The position numbers and the translations under genes are program-made. Positions 24,060 to 33,746 of a DNA stretch of 64,000 bases are shown one piece after another. The notes below the pieces were generated by a model. It ran no database searches and was not told where the DNA came from. It was given only the letters and a program-made list of their open reading frames with translations. How positions within the stretch are numbered: the first letter of the stretch is position 1; every line of letters starts with the position of its first letter. This DNA is from Sphingopyxis sp. BSN-002 (GTDB taxonomy: Bacteria > Pseudomonadota > Alphaproteobacteria > Sphingomonadales > Sphingomonadaceae), in NCBI RefSeq assembly GCF_022024275.1, contig NZ_CP091804.1, positions 2,374,501 to 2,438,500 of the forward strand, read 5' to 3'.

Positions 24060-24548
24060 ATGCTTCGCACAACCGCTTTGGGTCTGTCGCTTCTGGTCCT
24101 TTTGTCCGGTGCGCCGACGCTGGCCCAGGAGGGCGCACCCAAGGATTCGACGATCAAGGACACCGCAAACACGGTGGCCGAGCCCTTCGACGGCAAGGAA
24201 GTGCCGGCCAAGCTGATCGCGATACAGGGTGATCCCTATTCGCTCGCGGGGCTTGGCAAATGTTCGGCCATCATCCGCGAAGTCACCGAACTCGATGCCG
24301 TCCTCGGCCCCGACGTCAACCAGACGGTCGAGAAGAGCCGGGACAAGAAGCGCGAGGAAACAGCCGGCCGCGTCGCGGGCAGCGTTGCCGGGTCGGTCAT
24401 TCCGTTTCGCGGGCTGATCGGCGAGGTGACCGGCGCGAATGCCGAACGCCGCCGCTACGCCGAAGCCGTCTACGCCGGCACGGTGCGGCGCGGGTTCCTG
24501 AAGGGCGTCGGTCTCGAGCGCGGGTGCAAGGCGCCGGCGCGTCCGTGA
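24060..24548 (+). CDS. Exported protein with glycine-zipper segment, function unknown
   Basis: Protein of 162 residues with a signal peptide (MLRTTALGLSLLVLLSGAPTLAQ, cleavage after AQ). After a polar stretch there is a helix with small residues, AGRVAGSVAGSVIPFRGLIGEVTGAN, that resembles a glycine-zipper membrane segment, then a basic C-terminus. Two cysteines (KCS and GCK) could form a disulfide in the periplasm. The ATG has AAGGGAG nine bases upstream; open frame upstream of it is not protein-like. It lies 22 bases before the epoxide hydrolase. I recognise no family. Confidence 0.75.
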   Translation: MLRTTALGLSLLVLLSGAPTLAQEGAPKDSTIKDTANTVAEPFDGKEVPAKLIAIQGDPYSLAGLGKCSAIIREVTELDAVLGPDVNQTVEKSRDKKREETAGRVAGSVAGSVIPFRGLIGEVTGANAERRRYAEAVYAGTVRRGFLKGVGLERGCKAPARP

Positions 24549-24570
24549 GCGGCGAAAGGGGGAGGGCTTG

Positions 24571-25713
24571 ATGAAGGTCGATAATATCCGGCCCTTTGCG
24601 GTCGATGTTCCGCAAACGGCGCTCGACGATCTCGGGGCGCGGCTTGCGAACACGCGCTGGCCCGAAAAGGAGACGGTCGATGATTGGGACCAGGGCGTCC
24701 CGCTTGCCTATGCGCAGGAACTCGCCGCCTATTGGCAGGGCCGGTATGACTGGCGGAAGGTCGAGGCGCAGCTCAACAGCTATCCGAACTTCCTCGCCAC
24801 GATCGACGGCCTCGACATCCATTTTCTCCATATCCGTTCGGAAAATCCCGCCGCGCGCCCTCTCGTGCTGACGCACGGCTGGCCGGGTTCGGTGCTGGAG
24901 TTCCTCGACGTCGTCGAGCCGTTGTCTTCCGATTATCATCTCGTGATCCCGTCGCTCCCCGGCTACGGCTTCTCCGGGAAGCCCGACGAAGCAAAATGGA
25001 GCGTCGAGCATATCGCCGCGGGATGGGACGCGCTGATGGTCGCGCTCGGCTACGACCGCTATTTCGCGCAGGGCGGCGACTGGGGCAGCGCGGTGACCTG
25101 CGCGATCGGTGGCAATCATGCGGACCATTGCGCGGGTATCCACGTCAACATGATTGTCGGCCAGCCCGACCCGGCGACGATGTCCGACCTCACCGACGAC
25201 GAGAAGGCCTATCTCGCGCGCTTCGGCTGGTACCGCGCGAAGGATAACGGCTATTCGACCCAGCATGCGACGCGGCCGCAGACGGTGGGGTACGGCCTCG
25301 CCGATTCGCCGGTCGGACAGATGTGCTGGATCGTCGAGAAATTCCATGGCTGGACCGACTGCGGGCACCAGCCGGGCGGCCAGTCGATCGGCGGCCACCC
25401 CGAAAATGCGCTGTCGAAGGATGCGATGCTCGACACCGTCAGCCTCTACTGGCTGACCAACAGCGCGGCGTCGTCGGCGCGGCTCTATTGGCACAGCTTT
25501 GCGCAATTCGGGTTCGGCGAAATCCATGTGCCGACGGGGTGCAGCCTGTTCCCGAACGAGATCATGCGCCTCTCGCGCCGCTGGGCCGAAGGGCGGTACA
25601 AGAATATCGTCTACTGGAACGAACTGCCCCGCGGCGGCCATTTCGCCGCGTGGGAGCAGCCCGATCTGTTCGTCGGCGAGGTTCGTGCGGCGCTCGCCGA
25701 AATGACGCTATAG
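24571..25713 (+). CDS. Epoxide hydrolase (EHN-domain alpha/beta hydrolase)
   Basis: Hydrolyses epoxides to diols through an aspartyl ester intermediate. 380 residues. The first 100 residues are the N-terminal EHN domain (RPFAVDVPQTALDDL, TRWPEKE, DWRKVEAQLNSYPNF). The catalytic domain has the oxyanion motif HGWPGS (102-107), the nucleophile D170 in GGDWGSAV, a lid tyrosine in YWHSF and the catalytic histidine in RGGHFAAWEQP. A TTG three bases earlier is possible, but the ATG at 24571 follows GGGGGAGGG. The same fold includes microsomal epoxide hydrolase and juvenile hormone hydrolase; the natural substrate is unknown. Its stop overlaps the next gene's stop tail to tail. Confidence 0.92.
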   Translation: MKVDNIRPFAVDVPQTALDDLGARLANTRWPEKETVDDWDQGVPLAYAQELAAYWQGRYDWRKVEAQLNSYPNFLATIDGLDIHFLHIRSENPAARPLVLTHGWPGSVLEFLDVVEPLSSDYHLVIPSLPGYGFSGKPDEAKWSVEHIAAGWDALMVALGYDRYFAQGGDWGSAVTCAIGGNHADHCAGIHVNMIVGQPDPATMSDLTDDEKAYLARFGWYRAKDNGYSTQHATRPQTVGYGLADSPVGQMCWIVEKFHGWTDCGHQPGGQSIGGHPENALSKDAMLDTVSLYWLTNSAASSARLYWHSFAQFGFGEIHVPTGCSLFPNEIMRLSRRWAEGRYKNIVYWNELPRGGHFAAWEQPDLFVGEVRAALAEMTL

Positions 25714-26019
25714 CGGCGTATAGACGACGCGGCAGCTTTCCGGCGCGGTTCGCGCGGCGGTATTCCATACGACCTCGTTGCCATTGCGCTGCAGCCGGGC
25801 GCCGGTCTTGTTTTCATAGACCGGTCCGCCGGTCGACGGGGTCTGCTTCAGCACCATCGACCGCATGCCGTTGACGCGCACGATTGCCGTGTTGCCGACA
25901 TAGTCGACCTTCAGCTTCGTCCCGCCGCTGCAGTCGTAACTGGTGCCGGTGTTGCGCGGCACGCCCGAACAGCCGGCGAGCGCGACGGCTGCGCCGAGGA
26001 TCAGGATCGTCGTTTTCAT
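25708..26019 (-). CDS. MliC/PliC-like lysozyme-inhibitor lipoprotein
   Basis: Lipoprotein of 103 residues: signal MKTTILILGAAVALAGC with a lipobox, then YDCSGGTKLKVDYVGNTAIVRVNG and TGGPVYENKTGARLQRNGNEVVWN. The Cys near the start of the mature protein and another close to the C-terminus (ESCRV), the YDCxGG opening and the VWN strand are typical of membrane-bound inhibitors of C-type lysozyme (MliC). The family protects peptidoglycan from host or predator lysozyme. It converges on the epoxide hydrolase gene with a six-base overlap. Same strand as, but downstream of, the crystallin-fold protein by 13 bases. Confidence 0.82.
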   Translation of the reverse strand: MKTTILILGAAVALAGCSGVPRNTGTSYDCSGGTKLKVDYVGNTAIVRVNGMRSMVLKQTPSTGGPVYENKTGARLQRNGNEVVWNTAARTAPESCRVVYTPL

Positions 26020-26032
26020 ACCCGTTCTCCTC

Positions 26033-26647
26033 TCAATAGCCCGAACGGACGCACAGCACGTCGGCCAGATATTCCCGCCCGTTCACCGTTTCCATATGTT
26101 CGCGCGCCGACCCGTTCCAGCCGATCGAGCGGCACCAGGTGTCGGCCGAGCGCGCGGCGCACGCCGCGGTCGACGATCCGCTGGTACAGGCGAGGACGCG
26201 ATAGCCGTTGGTGCCCGGCTGGGTGTGGAATTCGGCGAAATTGCCGCGCGTGCTCTGGCCGTTCGCGGGCGGAGCGGGGTTCCAGCCCCCGCCTCCGCTA
26301 CCCAGCGGACGGATCGACTGGATGGTGATCCCGCGCAGGATATTGTTGAGCATCGGCGTGTCGCGATCGACGGTACGGCAATTGCCGCGAAAGCGCGTCT
26401 TCTCGCAAAGTTCCCAGCGGCCGTTTGCGACGCGGATCGAGTTGACGGGCCAGGCAAGCCCGAGATTTTCCTTCGCCTCGCCGATGAAGACCGCGGGTCC
26501 CTTATAGGCGGCGTCGCGATAGATCGTCGCCTCGGGCGGCCGGTACATCTTGTCCTGAGGGGGCTGGGCGCTCGAGGTGGCGAGAAAACCCGCCCCTATC
26601 GACGCCGCGGCCGCGGCAAGGATCGACAAACGATAAGCGGTTTTCAT
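26033..26647 (-). CDS. Secreted beta/gamma-crystallin-fold protein
   Basis: Exported protein of 204 residues. The signal peptide runs MKTAYRLSILAAAAASIGAGFLATSSA. Residues about 40-110 look like a beta/gamma-crystallin unit: ATIYRDAAYKGPAVFIGEAKENLG, a motif of aromatic-x-glycine type, then RWELCEKTRFRGNCRTV. A glycine/proline linker leads to a C-terminal domain with five cysteines. A GTG codon precedes the ATG, but GGGAGG is better spaced for the ATG at 26647. It is probably transcribed with the MliC-like gene 13 bases downstream. Both products act outside the inner membrane. Confidence 0.75.
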   Translation of the reverse strand: MKTAYRLSILAAAAASIGAGFLATSSAQPPQDKMYRPPEATIYRDAAYKGPAVFIGEAKENLGLAWPVNSIRVANGRWELCEKTRFRGNCRTVDRDTPMLNNILRGITIQSIRPLGSGGGGWNPAPPANGQSTRGNFAEFHTQPGTNGYRVLACTSGSSTAACAARSADTWCRSIGWNGSAREHMETVNGREYLADVLCVRSGY

Positions 26648-26776
26648 CACAGCCTCCCATTTTCAGCGAAACGCGACCCGGGATTCGTTATGTTCCCGAA
26701 GCTTACGCCAAGCCGGGGCGGCTTGCAAATTATCACAGATCAAGGGGGCGCCGGTCGTGCCGGCGCCCGGCGAGCA

Positions 26777-28117
26777 TCAGTGTGCTTTGGCCGGCTCCGT
26801 CGCAGCGGCGGGCGCAGTTTCGGTCGCGGGCGCCTTCACCGTTTCGACAGGCGCGGGCGGCGGCGGAGCCGCAGGCGGCGCGATACCGAGCATCAGCCCG
26901 GCAAGCGCCGCCGACATCAGGTTCGACAGGCTGCCCGCGAGCAGTGCCTTCAGCCCTAGCTTGGCGATCATCGGCCGCTGGTTGGGCGCGAGGCCGCCGG
27001 TCACCGCCATCTGGATCGCGATCGAACTGAAATTGGCGAAACCGCACAGCGCAAAGGTCGCGACCGCGATCGAGGCGGGCGACATTGCGCCCTGCACCTT
27101 GCCGAGGTCGATGAAGGCGACGAATTCGTTGAGGACGATCTTGGTGCCGAACAGCCCGCCGACCGCGGCGCTTTCGTCCCACGGCACGCCCATCAGCCAC
27201 ATCACCGGGCGAAAGATCGTGCCTATAATCGCCTGAAACGACAGATCGGGATAGCCGAACCAGCCGCCGATGCCCCCGAGCAGGCCGTTGGCGAGCGCGA
27301 CAAGCGCGACGAAGGCCAGCACCATCGCACCGACCGCAACCGCAAGCCGCACGCCCGTCTGTGCACCCTGGGCAGCGGCCATAATGATATTGGCGGGCTT
27401 TTCCTCGTCGTGGCTCGCCTCGGGCATGATCACCGGCTCGATACCCAGATCCTTGGGATCGTCGGGCATCATGATCTTGGCCATCAGGATGCCGCCGGGC
27501 GCCGACATGAAGCTCGCTGCGAGCAGATAGGGCAGCAATTGTTCGCCGATCATGCTGGCATAGGCGCCGAGGATCGTCCCCGCGACGCCGGCCATGCCGA
27601 CGGTCATCACCGTGAAGAGCTGCGACGGCGTCAGCGCCGCGAGATAGGGGCGGATGACGAGCGGGCTTTCGCTCTGCCCGACGAAAATGTTGGCGGCGGC
27701 GCCGAGGCTTTCGACCTTGGTGATGCCGGTAATCTTCTGGATTGCGCCGCCGACCCATTTGATCACCAGTTGCATGATGCCGAGGTAATAAAGGATCGAG
27801 ATCATCGAGGCGAAGAAGATGATCACCGGAAGCGCGGCGATCGCAAAGCTGTGCCCGCCCATGTCCGGCCCGGCGAGCGGGCCGAAGATGAAGTCGGTGC
27901 CCGCCTTGGCGTAGCCGAGCAGGTTCGACACCGCACTCGACATCGCCTGGATGATCGCACGACCCCAAGGGGTTCCAAGGACGAGAAGCGCGAAACCAGC
28001 CTGGAGCAGGAAGGCCGGGATGACGACGCGCGGGCGGATCCAGCGCCGGTTCGATGAAAAGAGTACGGCAATCGCAAGCAATGCGACGATGCCGAGTAAC
28101 CCGATAAGCCGTTCCAT
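26777..28117 (-). CDS. Concentrative nucleoside transporter (NupC/CNT family)
   Basis: Inner-membrane nucleoside:cation symporter of 446 residues. CNT signatures include ILYYLGIMQLVIKWVG, the substrate-site GQSESPLVIRPYL, GTKIVLNEFVAF and CGFANFSSIAIQMAV. The last 35 residues are a low-complexity Pro/Ala/Glu tail (from APPAAPPPPAPVETV) not needed by the family. The ATG at 28117 has only a weak ribosome binding site. Divergent from the S9 peptidase across 147 bases, in which I see no clear promoter. Confidence 0.94.
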   Translation of the reverse strand: MERLIGLLGIVALLAIAVLFSSNRRWIRPRVVIPAFLLQAGFALLVLGTPWGRAIIQAMSSAVSNLLGYAKAGTDFIFGPLAGPDMGGHSFAIAALPVIIFFASMISILYYLGIMQLVIKWVGGAIQKITGITKVESLGAAANIFVGQSESPLVIRPYLAALTPSQLFTVMTVGMAGVAGTILGAYASMIGEQLLPYLLAASFMSAPGGILMAKIMMPDDPKDLGIEPVIMPEASHDEEKPANIIMAAAQGAQTGVRLAVAVGAMVLAFVALVALANGLLGGIGGWFGYPDLSFQAIIGTIFRPVMWLMGVPWDESAAVGGLFGTKIVLNEFVAFIDLGKVQGAMSPASIAVATFALCGFANFSSIAIQMAVTGGLAPNQRPMIAKLGLKALLAGSLSNLMSAALAGLMLGIAPPAAPPPPAPVETVKAPATETAPAAATEPAKAH

Positions 28118-28264
28118 GATTTCCGTGCGTCCCCCGCAAGTTTATTGCGCCTGTCTAACGGGGTTTGGCGAGGGGGCAAGGGGCTGGCCGCCAGATCGGT
28201 CGCAAAGCTGCTTGGCGGGTGGCGTGTCGCTCGATAATCCTCCATCGTTGCAGGGGGATATGGA

Positions 28265-30220
28265 ATGCGGTTTCTGATCGGTGCGGTGCTGTCGTTCGTC
28301 CTCGTTTCGCCGGTGGCGGCGCAAACGGATGCCGCGGCGCCACCATCCGTAGCGTCGGCAGGTTTCGAGCCTCTGCCGACGGCGGCCTTTGCCCGCCTTC
28401 CCTTCGCGGAAATGACCGAACTCTCGCCCGACGGGAGCCATCTCGCAGGCCTGTTCGCCGTCAACGGCGCGCAGCATATCGGAATCCTCCCCGCGGTCGG
28501 CGACCGGAGCAAGACTGTCGGGATCGCCGTTCCCGACCAGACGCAGATCGGATGGATCCAGTGGGTCAATGACGACAATATCATCGTCGGCCTGCGCGCC
28601 CTCGTGCCGGTGGAGGCCGACAACTGGTATGTCTCGCGACTGATCGCCGTGAACCGCACGACGGGCAAGGTCACCCGGCTGTTGTGGGACGCGGGCGGGC
28701 AGAATGCATCGGATGTTCTGTGGATTCCGACCGACGGCAGCAGCGAGATTCTCGTCGCCGCGCAGAATTCGATCTATGAGGGCGAGCATTTCTGGCCGTC
28801 GGTCTATCGCGTCGATGTGACGACCGGGCGCAAGAAGCTGGAGGTCAAGGGACGGGCGAGCGTCCTCGACTGGGGCGCCGATCACCTCGGTCGCGTCCGC
28901 TATGGCATCGGCTACAGCGATACTACGACGAAGGCGACCTTGCTCTATCGTCCCGACGGTCGCAGCACCTTTCGCACCATCGACAGCGCACGGCTTCGCG
29001 ACGACGAGCGGCTGGCGATCCCTTTCGTCTTTGTTCCCGGGACCGACAACGGCCTTGTGTACAAGGACCTCGCCAACGGCAAGACGGCCATCGTCGAGCT
29101 GAATCTCGCGACCGGGCAGGAAGTCCGGACGGTGTTCTCGCCCGAAAAATTCGACGTCGAGGGGGCGATCCGTTCGCCTGACGCGACGGGAATCCTCGGC
29201 GTCTATACATCCAACGACGAGCAGCCGGTGCAATGGATCAACCCGGTGATGGCAAAGCTGCAGGAGGGGCTGGCATCGACATCGCCGAGGTCGCGGGTCA
29301 CGATCGACAGCTACAGCCGCGACCTTACGAAATTGCTGGTGCGCATCGCGACGCCCGACAGTCCGGGGCTGCTTTACTATTATGATGCGACCAAGGGCGA
29401 ACTGTCGAAGCTTGCGACAATGAACGAGACGATCGGCGGCCGGCGACTGTCGCGGGCCAAATATGTCCAGTACAAGGCGCGCGACGGATTGCAGATCGAG
29501 GGCGTGCTGACGCTGCCGCGCGGGCGCGATCCCAAGGCGCTGCCCTTCATCGTCATGCCCCACGGCGGCCCCTGGGGGCACGACGAGCTGTCCTATGACT
29601 ATTGGGCGCAGTTCCTGGCCGAACGCGGCTATGCGGTGCTTCAGCCCAATTTCCGTGGCTCGACGGGATATGGTTCCGAATTCGAGCGCGCGGGTCAGGG
29701 CCAGATGGGCTTTGCGATGCAGGACGACATCAGCGACGGCGTCCGATGGGCGGTGAAGGAAGGGATTGCCGATCCGGGGCGCGTCTGCATCGTCGGCGCG
29801 TCCTATGGCGGCTATGCTGCGATGTGGGGCATCGCGAAGGATCCCGAGCAATATCGCTGCGCAATCTCGATCGCAGGGGTTGCGAACCTGCGCCGCGAGG
29901 TCAACGACTTCGGCGGGTCGGTACGCGCCAACCTGCATCGCGGGCAATGGCAACGCATGACCCCGGATTTCGCCGCGGTTTCACCGATCAACGCAATCGA
30001 CCGGATCAAGGCGCCGCTGCTCCTGATCCACGGAAAGAAGGACATCACGGTCGATCACGGCCAGTCGACCCTGATGTATTCGGCGATGAACAAGGCGGGC
30101 AAGCCGGTCGAGTTCGTGTCGCTTCCGCTGGCAGACCATTATTTCACCCGCGAGGCCGACCGGTTGACGCTGCTGAACTCGATCGAGGCGTTCCTCAAGA
30201 AACATAATCCGCCGGATTGA
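28265..30220 (+). CDS. S9 family prolyl oligopeptidase-like peptidase (exported)
   Basis: Secreted or periplasmic serine peptidase of 651 residues. Signal peptide MRFLIGAVLSFVLVSPVAAQ. Residues about 35-390 form the beta-propeller that restricts access to small peptides, and the C-terminal alpha/beta-hydrolase domain holds the triad: S513 in GASYGGYAA, D593 in KKDITVDH and H625 in LADHYF. PHGGPWGHD is the usual oxyanion region of the acylaminoacyl-peptidase/DPP branch. Sphingomonads carry many such enzymes with TonB receptors, which suggests peptide scavenging. Confidence 0.94.
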   Translation: MRFLIGAVLSFVLVSPVAAQTDAAAPPSVASAGFEPLPTAAFARLPFAEMTELSPDGSHLAGLFAVNGAQHIGILPAVGDRSKTVGIAVPDQTQIGWIQWVNDDNIIVGLRALVPVEADNWYVSRLIAVNRTTGKVTRLLWDAGGQNASDVLWIPTDGSSEILVAAQNSIYEGEHFWPSVYRVDVTTGRKKLEVKGRASVLDWGADHLGRVRYGIGYSDTTTKATLLYRPDGRSTFRTIDSARLRDDERLAIPFVFVPGTDNGLVYKDLANGKTAIVELNLATGQEVRTVFSPEKFDVEGAIRSPDATGILGVYTSNDEQPVQWINPVMAKLQEGLASTSPRSRVTIDSYSRDLTKLLVRIATPDSPGLLYYYDATKGELSKLATMNETIGGRRLSRAKYVQYKARDGLQIEGVLTLPRGRDPKALPFIVMPHGGPWGHDELSYDYWAQFLAERGYAVLQPNFRGSTGYGSEFERAGQGQMGFAMQDDISDGVRWAVKEGIADPGRVCIVGASYGGYAAMWGIAKDPEQYRCAISIAGVANLRREVNDFGGSVRANLHRGQWQRMTPDFAAVSPINAIDRIKAPLLLIHGKKDITVDHGQSTLMYSAMNKAGKPVEFVSLPLADHYFTREADRLTLLNSIEAFLKKHNPPD

Positions 30221-30263
30221 GCGGTATCTTTCCAGCGCGGTCAAAAGCGATTAAGCGGCCCCG

Positions 30264-30923
30264 ATGGAAAATAGCTCTTCGCGCCTGATCGCGCCCTCGC
30301 TGCTGCTGTTCGCGATCCTCTACGGCGGCATGGTTCCGCTCGGTGGCTTCCTCGGCGCGAAACAGGTCGCGCTCGGCCCGCTCGCGGTCGAAGCAGGGAT
30401 TTTCCCCTTTCTGACCCTGATCGCGATCTCGAGCGGCATCGCCGAACTGCATGGACGCGCCGTCGCCGACAAGCTGGTTCGGTTCGGTTTCATTCCGCTG
30501 ATCCTCGCGATCATCCTGACCGTTTTCGTTCTGCAACTGCCAACCGACGAAGGGATGTACCCACCCGCGAAGGAGGCGTTCCCGATCATCGTCGGTCAGG
30601 GCTGGCGCATGATGGCCGCGGGTATCCTTGCCTATGGCGTATCGGTCAGCCTCAACGTCTGGATTTTCGCGCGCATGACCGCGAACAACGGCCGGCTGCT
30701 TCCGCTGCGCGGTTTTATCGCCGCGGCGCTCAGCCAGATTATCGATACGCTGATCTTCATTACCGTCAGCTTCTACGGTGTGCGTCCGATCGCCGACCTG
30801 ATGCTCGGCCAGATGCTCGCGAAGGTCGTGCTGTCGGCGGTGATGGTGCCGCTGCTGGTGATGGCGGTGGTCGCGATCGGTCGCAAGCTCGACGGAACGC
30901 AGGCATCAGAGGTCGCCGGATGA
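30264..30923 (+). CDS. YhhQ/VUT-family transporter (likely queuosine precursor)
   Basis: Inner-membrane protein of 219 residues with six or seven hydrophobic segments. The family signatures are visible: [23 protein letters not shown] near residue 45 and [24 protein letters not shown] near residue 155 (SQxxDT is typical of the VUT/YhhQ family). E. coli YhhQ imports preQ0/preQ1, and gluQRS at 18910 modifies queuosine, so the same role is likely. Its stop overlaps the argB start by four bases (ATGA), an arrangement likely to couple their translation. Confidence 0.87.
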   Translation: MENSSSRLIAPSLLLFAILYGGMVPLGGFLGAKQVALGPLAVEAGIFPFLTLIAISSGIAELHGRAVADKLVRFGFIPLILAIILTVFVLQLPTDEGMYPPAKEAFPIIVGQGWRMMAAGILAYGVSVSLNVWIFARMTANNGRLLPLRGFIAAALSQIIDTLIFITVSFYGVRPIADLMLGQMLAKVVLSAVMVPLLVMAVVAIGRKLDGTQASEVAG

Positions 30924-31828
30924 TGTCCACGACCGATCCCTCGAAAATGCCCGATCTGCTCGCCAAGGCCGAGACGCTCGTGGAGGCGCTGCCCTATCTG
31001 CAGCGCTACGCCGGCGAGACCTTCGTGATCAAATATGGCGGCCACGCGATGGGTGACCCCGAGGCGCAGCGCGACTTTGCCGAGGATGTCGTCCTGTTGA
31101 AGGCGGTCGGGATCAATCCGGTGGTCGTCCACGGCGGCGGGCCGCAGATCGGACGGATGCTGAAGCAGCTCGGGATCGAATCGACCTTCGTCGGCGGCCT
31201 CCGCGTCACCGACGCCGCGACCGCCGAAGTCGCCGAGATGGTGCTCGCGGGCAAGATCAACAAGGAAATCGTGAGCTGGATCGCCGGGCTCGGCGGGCGT
31301 GCGGTCGGCATTTCGGGGAAGGACGCCAATCTGGTACTCGCCGAAAAGGTCAGCCGCACCGAACCCGACCCCAATTCGGGGATCGAGCGGCACGTCGACC
31401 TCGGTTTCGTCGGCGAGCCCGTCGCGGTCGACGCGACGATCCTGCGCAACCTGTCGGGCGACAATTTCATCCCGGTGGTGGCCCCCGTCGCGCTGGGCGC
31501 CGACGGCGCGACCTACAACATCAACGCCGACACGATGGCGGGAGCGATCGCGGGTGCGCTCGGCGCGAAGCGCTTCTTCCTGCTTACCGACGTTGCGGGC
31601 GTGCTCGACAAGTCGGGTTCGCTGCTCACCGACCTCGACCGCACGGCGATCGACGCTCTGAAGGCCGACGAGACGATCACCGGCGGAATGATTCCTAAGG
31701 TCGAAACCTGCGTCGCCGCGGTCGATGCGGGGGTCGAGGCGGCCGTCATTCTCGATGGTCGTATCCCTCACGCGATGTTGCTCGAAATTTTCACCGCAAG
31801 GGGTGCGGGCACGCTCATTCACCGCTAA
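30920..31828 (+). CDS. argB: Acetylglutamate kinase
   Basis: Phosphorylates N-acetylglutamate with ATP, second step of arginine biosynthesis. 302 residues. Amino-acid-kinase signatures: [23 protein letters not shown], the acetylglutamate-site loop [27 protein letters not shown] and [10 protein letters not shown]. An N-terminal helix before the kinase domain ([14 protein letters not shown]) is seen in arginine-inhibited NAGKs that form hexamers, which suggests feedback control. Start is ATG at 30920 overlapping the YhhQ stop, or the adjacent ATG at 30923. Confidence 0.96.
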   Translation: MMSTTDPSKMPDLLAKAETLVEALPYLQRYAGETFVIKYGGHAMGDPEAQRDFAEDVVLLKAVGINPVVVHGGGPQIGRMLKQLGIESTFVGGLRVTDAATAEVAEMVLAGKINKEIVSWIAGLGGRAVGISGKDANLVLAEKVSRTEPDPNSGIERHVDLGFVGEPVAVDATILRNLSGDNFIPVVAPVALGADGATYNINADTMAGAIAGALGAKRFFLLTDVAGVLDKSGSLLTDLDRTAIDALKADETITGGMIPKVETCVAAVDAGVEAAVILDGRIPHAMLLEIFTARGAGTLIHR

Positions 31829-31862
31829 GACCAGCCCTCGACCTTTCGGCCGGAGACCTTCC

Positions 31863-32171
31863 TTGTATTTCATGCTTCTCGATATCGTGGCGATCCTGCT
31901 CAACATCCTGTGGTGGATCATCATCGTGCAGGCGGTGATGTCGTGGCTCATCGCGTTCAACGTGATCAACACACACAATGATTTCGTCGGCCAGCTCTGG
32001 TACGTCCTCGACCGCATCACCGAGCCGCTGTACCGCCCGTTCCGGCGGATCATGCCCGATTTCGGTGGCCTCGACCTGACCCCGATGGCCGTCCTGATCC
32101 TGCTGATCATCGCCCAGCAGGCCGTGCTGCCCTATCTTTACCGGCTCGGCATGCAGGCCGGGATGGCCTGA
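31863..32171 (+). CDS. YggT family membrane protein
   Basis: Small inner-membrane protein of about 100 residues: two hydrophobic helices flank an amphipathic loop with [27 protein letters not shown], the YggT signature (TEPxxxPxRR..P..G..D). Family members are linked to osmotic stress and cell division/chloroplast nucleoid positioning; no firm function here. Start uncertain: a TTG at 31863 is seven bases from GGAG, while the ATG at 31872 is 16 bases from it; I prefer the TTG. folD follows four bases after the stop. Confidence 0.85.
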   Translation: MYFMLLDIVAILLNILWWIIIVQAVMSWLIAFNVINTHNDFVGQLWYVLDRITEPLYRPFRRIMPDFGGLDLTPMAVLILLIIAQQAVLPYLYRLGMQAGMA

Positions 32172-32175
32172 CGCG

Positions 32176-33081
32176 ATGACCGTATCCGCCGCCGCGCAAG
32201 TCATCGACGGCAAGGCGTTCGCGGCCGGCCTGCGTGCGCGGATCGCCGCCGCCGTCCCCGCTTTCGAAACCGCGACGGGACGCGCGCCCGGTCTTGCGGT
32301 CGTTCTCGTCGGCGACGATCCGGCGAGCGCCGTCTATGTCGGATCGAAGGGCAAGGCGACGGTTGCCGCCGGCATGGCGAGCTTCGAGCATCGTCTGCCC
32401 GCTACGGCGACGCAGGATGAGGTCGAGGCGTTGCTCGCCCGGCTCAATGCCGACGAAACGGTGGACGGCATCCTGCTCCAGCTTCCCTTGCCCGGACATC
32501 TCGACGAACAGGCCGCGGTCGCGACGATCGACCCCGACAAGGATGTCGACGGGCTGACTCCGGTCAGCGCCGGTCGCCTCGCGCTGGGTATAGCCGGCAT
32601 GGTGCCTTGCACCCCCTATGGCTGTCTGCTGCTGCTACAGGACCGGCTCGGCGATCTGTCGGGCAAGGATGCGGTCGTGATCGGCCGCTCGATCCTGGTG
32701 GGCAAGCCGATGGCGGCATTGTTGCTCGGCGCGAATGCGACGGTGACGATGGCGCATAGCCGTACGAAGGATTTGCCGGATCTCGTGCGCCGCGCCGACA
32801 TCGTCGTCGCGGCGGTCGGCCGTCCCGAGATGGTCCGGGGCGACTGGATCAAGCCCGGCGCGGTCGTGATCGACGTCGGGATCAACCGCCTGCCGCCGGC
32901 GGACGGCGAAACGAAAGGCCGGCTGGTCGGCGACGTAGACTATGCCGAAGCCGCGGGGGTCGCCGATGCCATCACCCCCGTTCCCGGCGGCGTCGGCCCG
33001 ATGACGATCGCGTGCCTGCTTCGCAACACGCTCGTCGCCGCGCACCGCCGCGCCGGCCTTGCCGATCCGGAGGGTTTCTGA
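32176..33081 (+). CDS. folD: Methylenetetrahydrofolate dehydrogenase / methenyl-THF cyclohydrolase
   Basis: Bifunctional enzyme of one-carbon metabolism interconverting 5,10-methylene-THF and 10-formyl-THF with NADP. 301 residues. Conserved parts: [19 protein letters not shown] with the catalytic Tyr and Lys, [27 protein letters not shown], the nucleotide-site [15 protein letters not shown] and [12 protein letters not shown]. Four bases after yggT, and its stop overlaps the start of the next gene by one base (TGATG). Confidence 0.97.
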   Translation: MTVSAAAQVIDGKAFAAGLRARIAAAVPAFETATGRAPGLAVVLVGDDPASAVYVGSKGKATVAAGMASFEHRLPATATQDEVEALLARLNADETVDGILLQLPLPGHLDEQAAVATIDPDKDVDGLTPVSAGRLALGIAGMVPCTPYGCLLLLQDRLGDLSGKDAVVIGRSILVGKPMAALLLGANATVTMAHSRTKDLPDLVRRADIVVAAVGRPEMVRGDWIKPGAVVIDVGINRLPPADGETKGRLVGDVDYAEAAGVADAITPVPGGVGPMTIACLLRNTLVAAHRRAGLADPEGF

Positions 33082-33746
33082 TGCGCCGGCTGCTTGTTGC
33101 CATGACTGCATTTGCTGTCGTTGCGGGCGGCGCGGTGGCGGCGCGCGAACGCAATCGCCCGCTTGCCGCTAATCCCAGCGGGTTCATCGCCGCCGAAATC
33201 GCCTTTGCGCGGCTGGCGCAGGAAAAGGGGCAGTGGACGGCGTTCCGCGAGACCGCGGCGCCCGACGCGGTCATGTTCGTGCCGCAGCGCGTGAAGGCGC
33301 AGGACTGGCTGAAGTCGCAGAAGAATCCCGCCGAGGCGGTGAAGTGGCAGCCGCACGCAGTCTATGTCAGCTGCGACGGCAATGTCGGGGTGACGACCGG
33401 CGCATGGCAGAAAGGGCCGGCGAACGGCTATTTCACCACCGTCTGGCTCCGCGACCCCAAGAAGGGCAAGATGACGTGGGTGCTCGACCATGGCGACGCG
33501 CTGGCGACCCCGCGCGCCGCGCCCGACTTCATCGAATCGAAGCAGGCCAAGTGCGGCACGCGTCCGGCGGTGCCGATCACGGCTGGCGCCGAGGGCGACG
33601 ATATGGTGGTCGGCCTGTCGCCCGACCAGACGCTCAGCTGGACGTCGACGGTCCGTCCGGACAAGTCGCGGCGCGTCACGATCCGGCTTTGGGACGGCAA
33701 GGAGATGGCGACCGTCATCGACAATGAGGTCGCGGCACCGAAATGA
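33081..33746 (+). CDS. Exported protein, NTF2/DUF4440-like
   Basis: Protein of 221 residues with signal peptide [21 protein letters not shown]. Residues about 35-140 have the look of an NTF2-like fold used by many DUF4440 proteins: ANPSGFIAAEIAFARLAQEKGQWTA (in part), APDAVMFVPQRVKA, YVSCDGNVGVTTGAW and a YFTTVWLR / WVLDHGD ending. The C-terminal 70 residues form an extra beta-rich part. The ATG overlaps the folD stop (TGATG), so the start is secure. Stop overlaps marC by four bases. Function unknown. Confidence 0.75.
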   Translation: MRRLLVAMTAFAVVAGGAVAARERNRPLAANPSGFIAAEIAFARLAQEKGQWTAFRETAAPDAVMFVPQRVKAQDWLKSQKNPAEAVKWQPHAVYVSCDGNVGVTTGAWQKGPANGYFTTVWLRDPKKGKMTWVLDHGDALATPRAAPDFIESKQAKCGTRPAVPITAGAEGDDMVVGLSPDQTLSWTSTVRPDKSRRVTIRLWDGKEMATVIDNEVAAPK

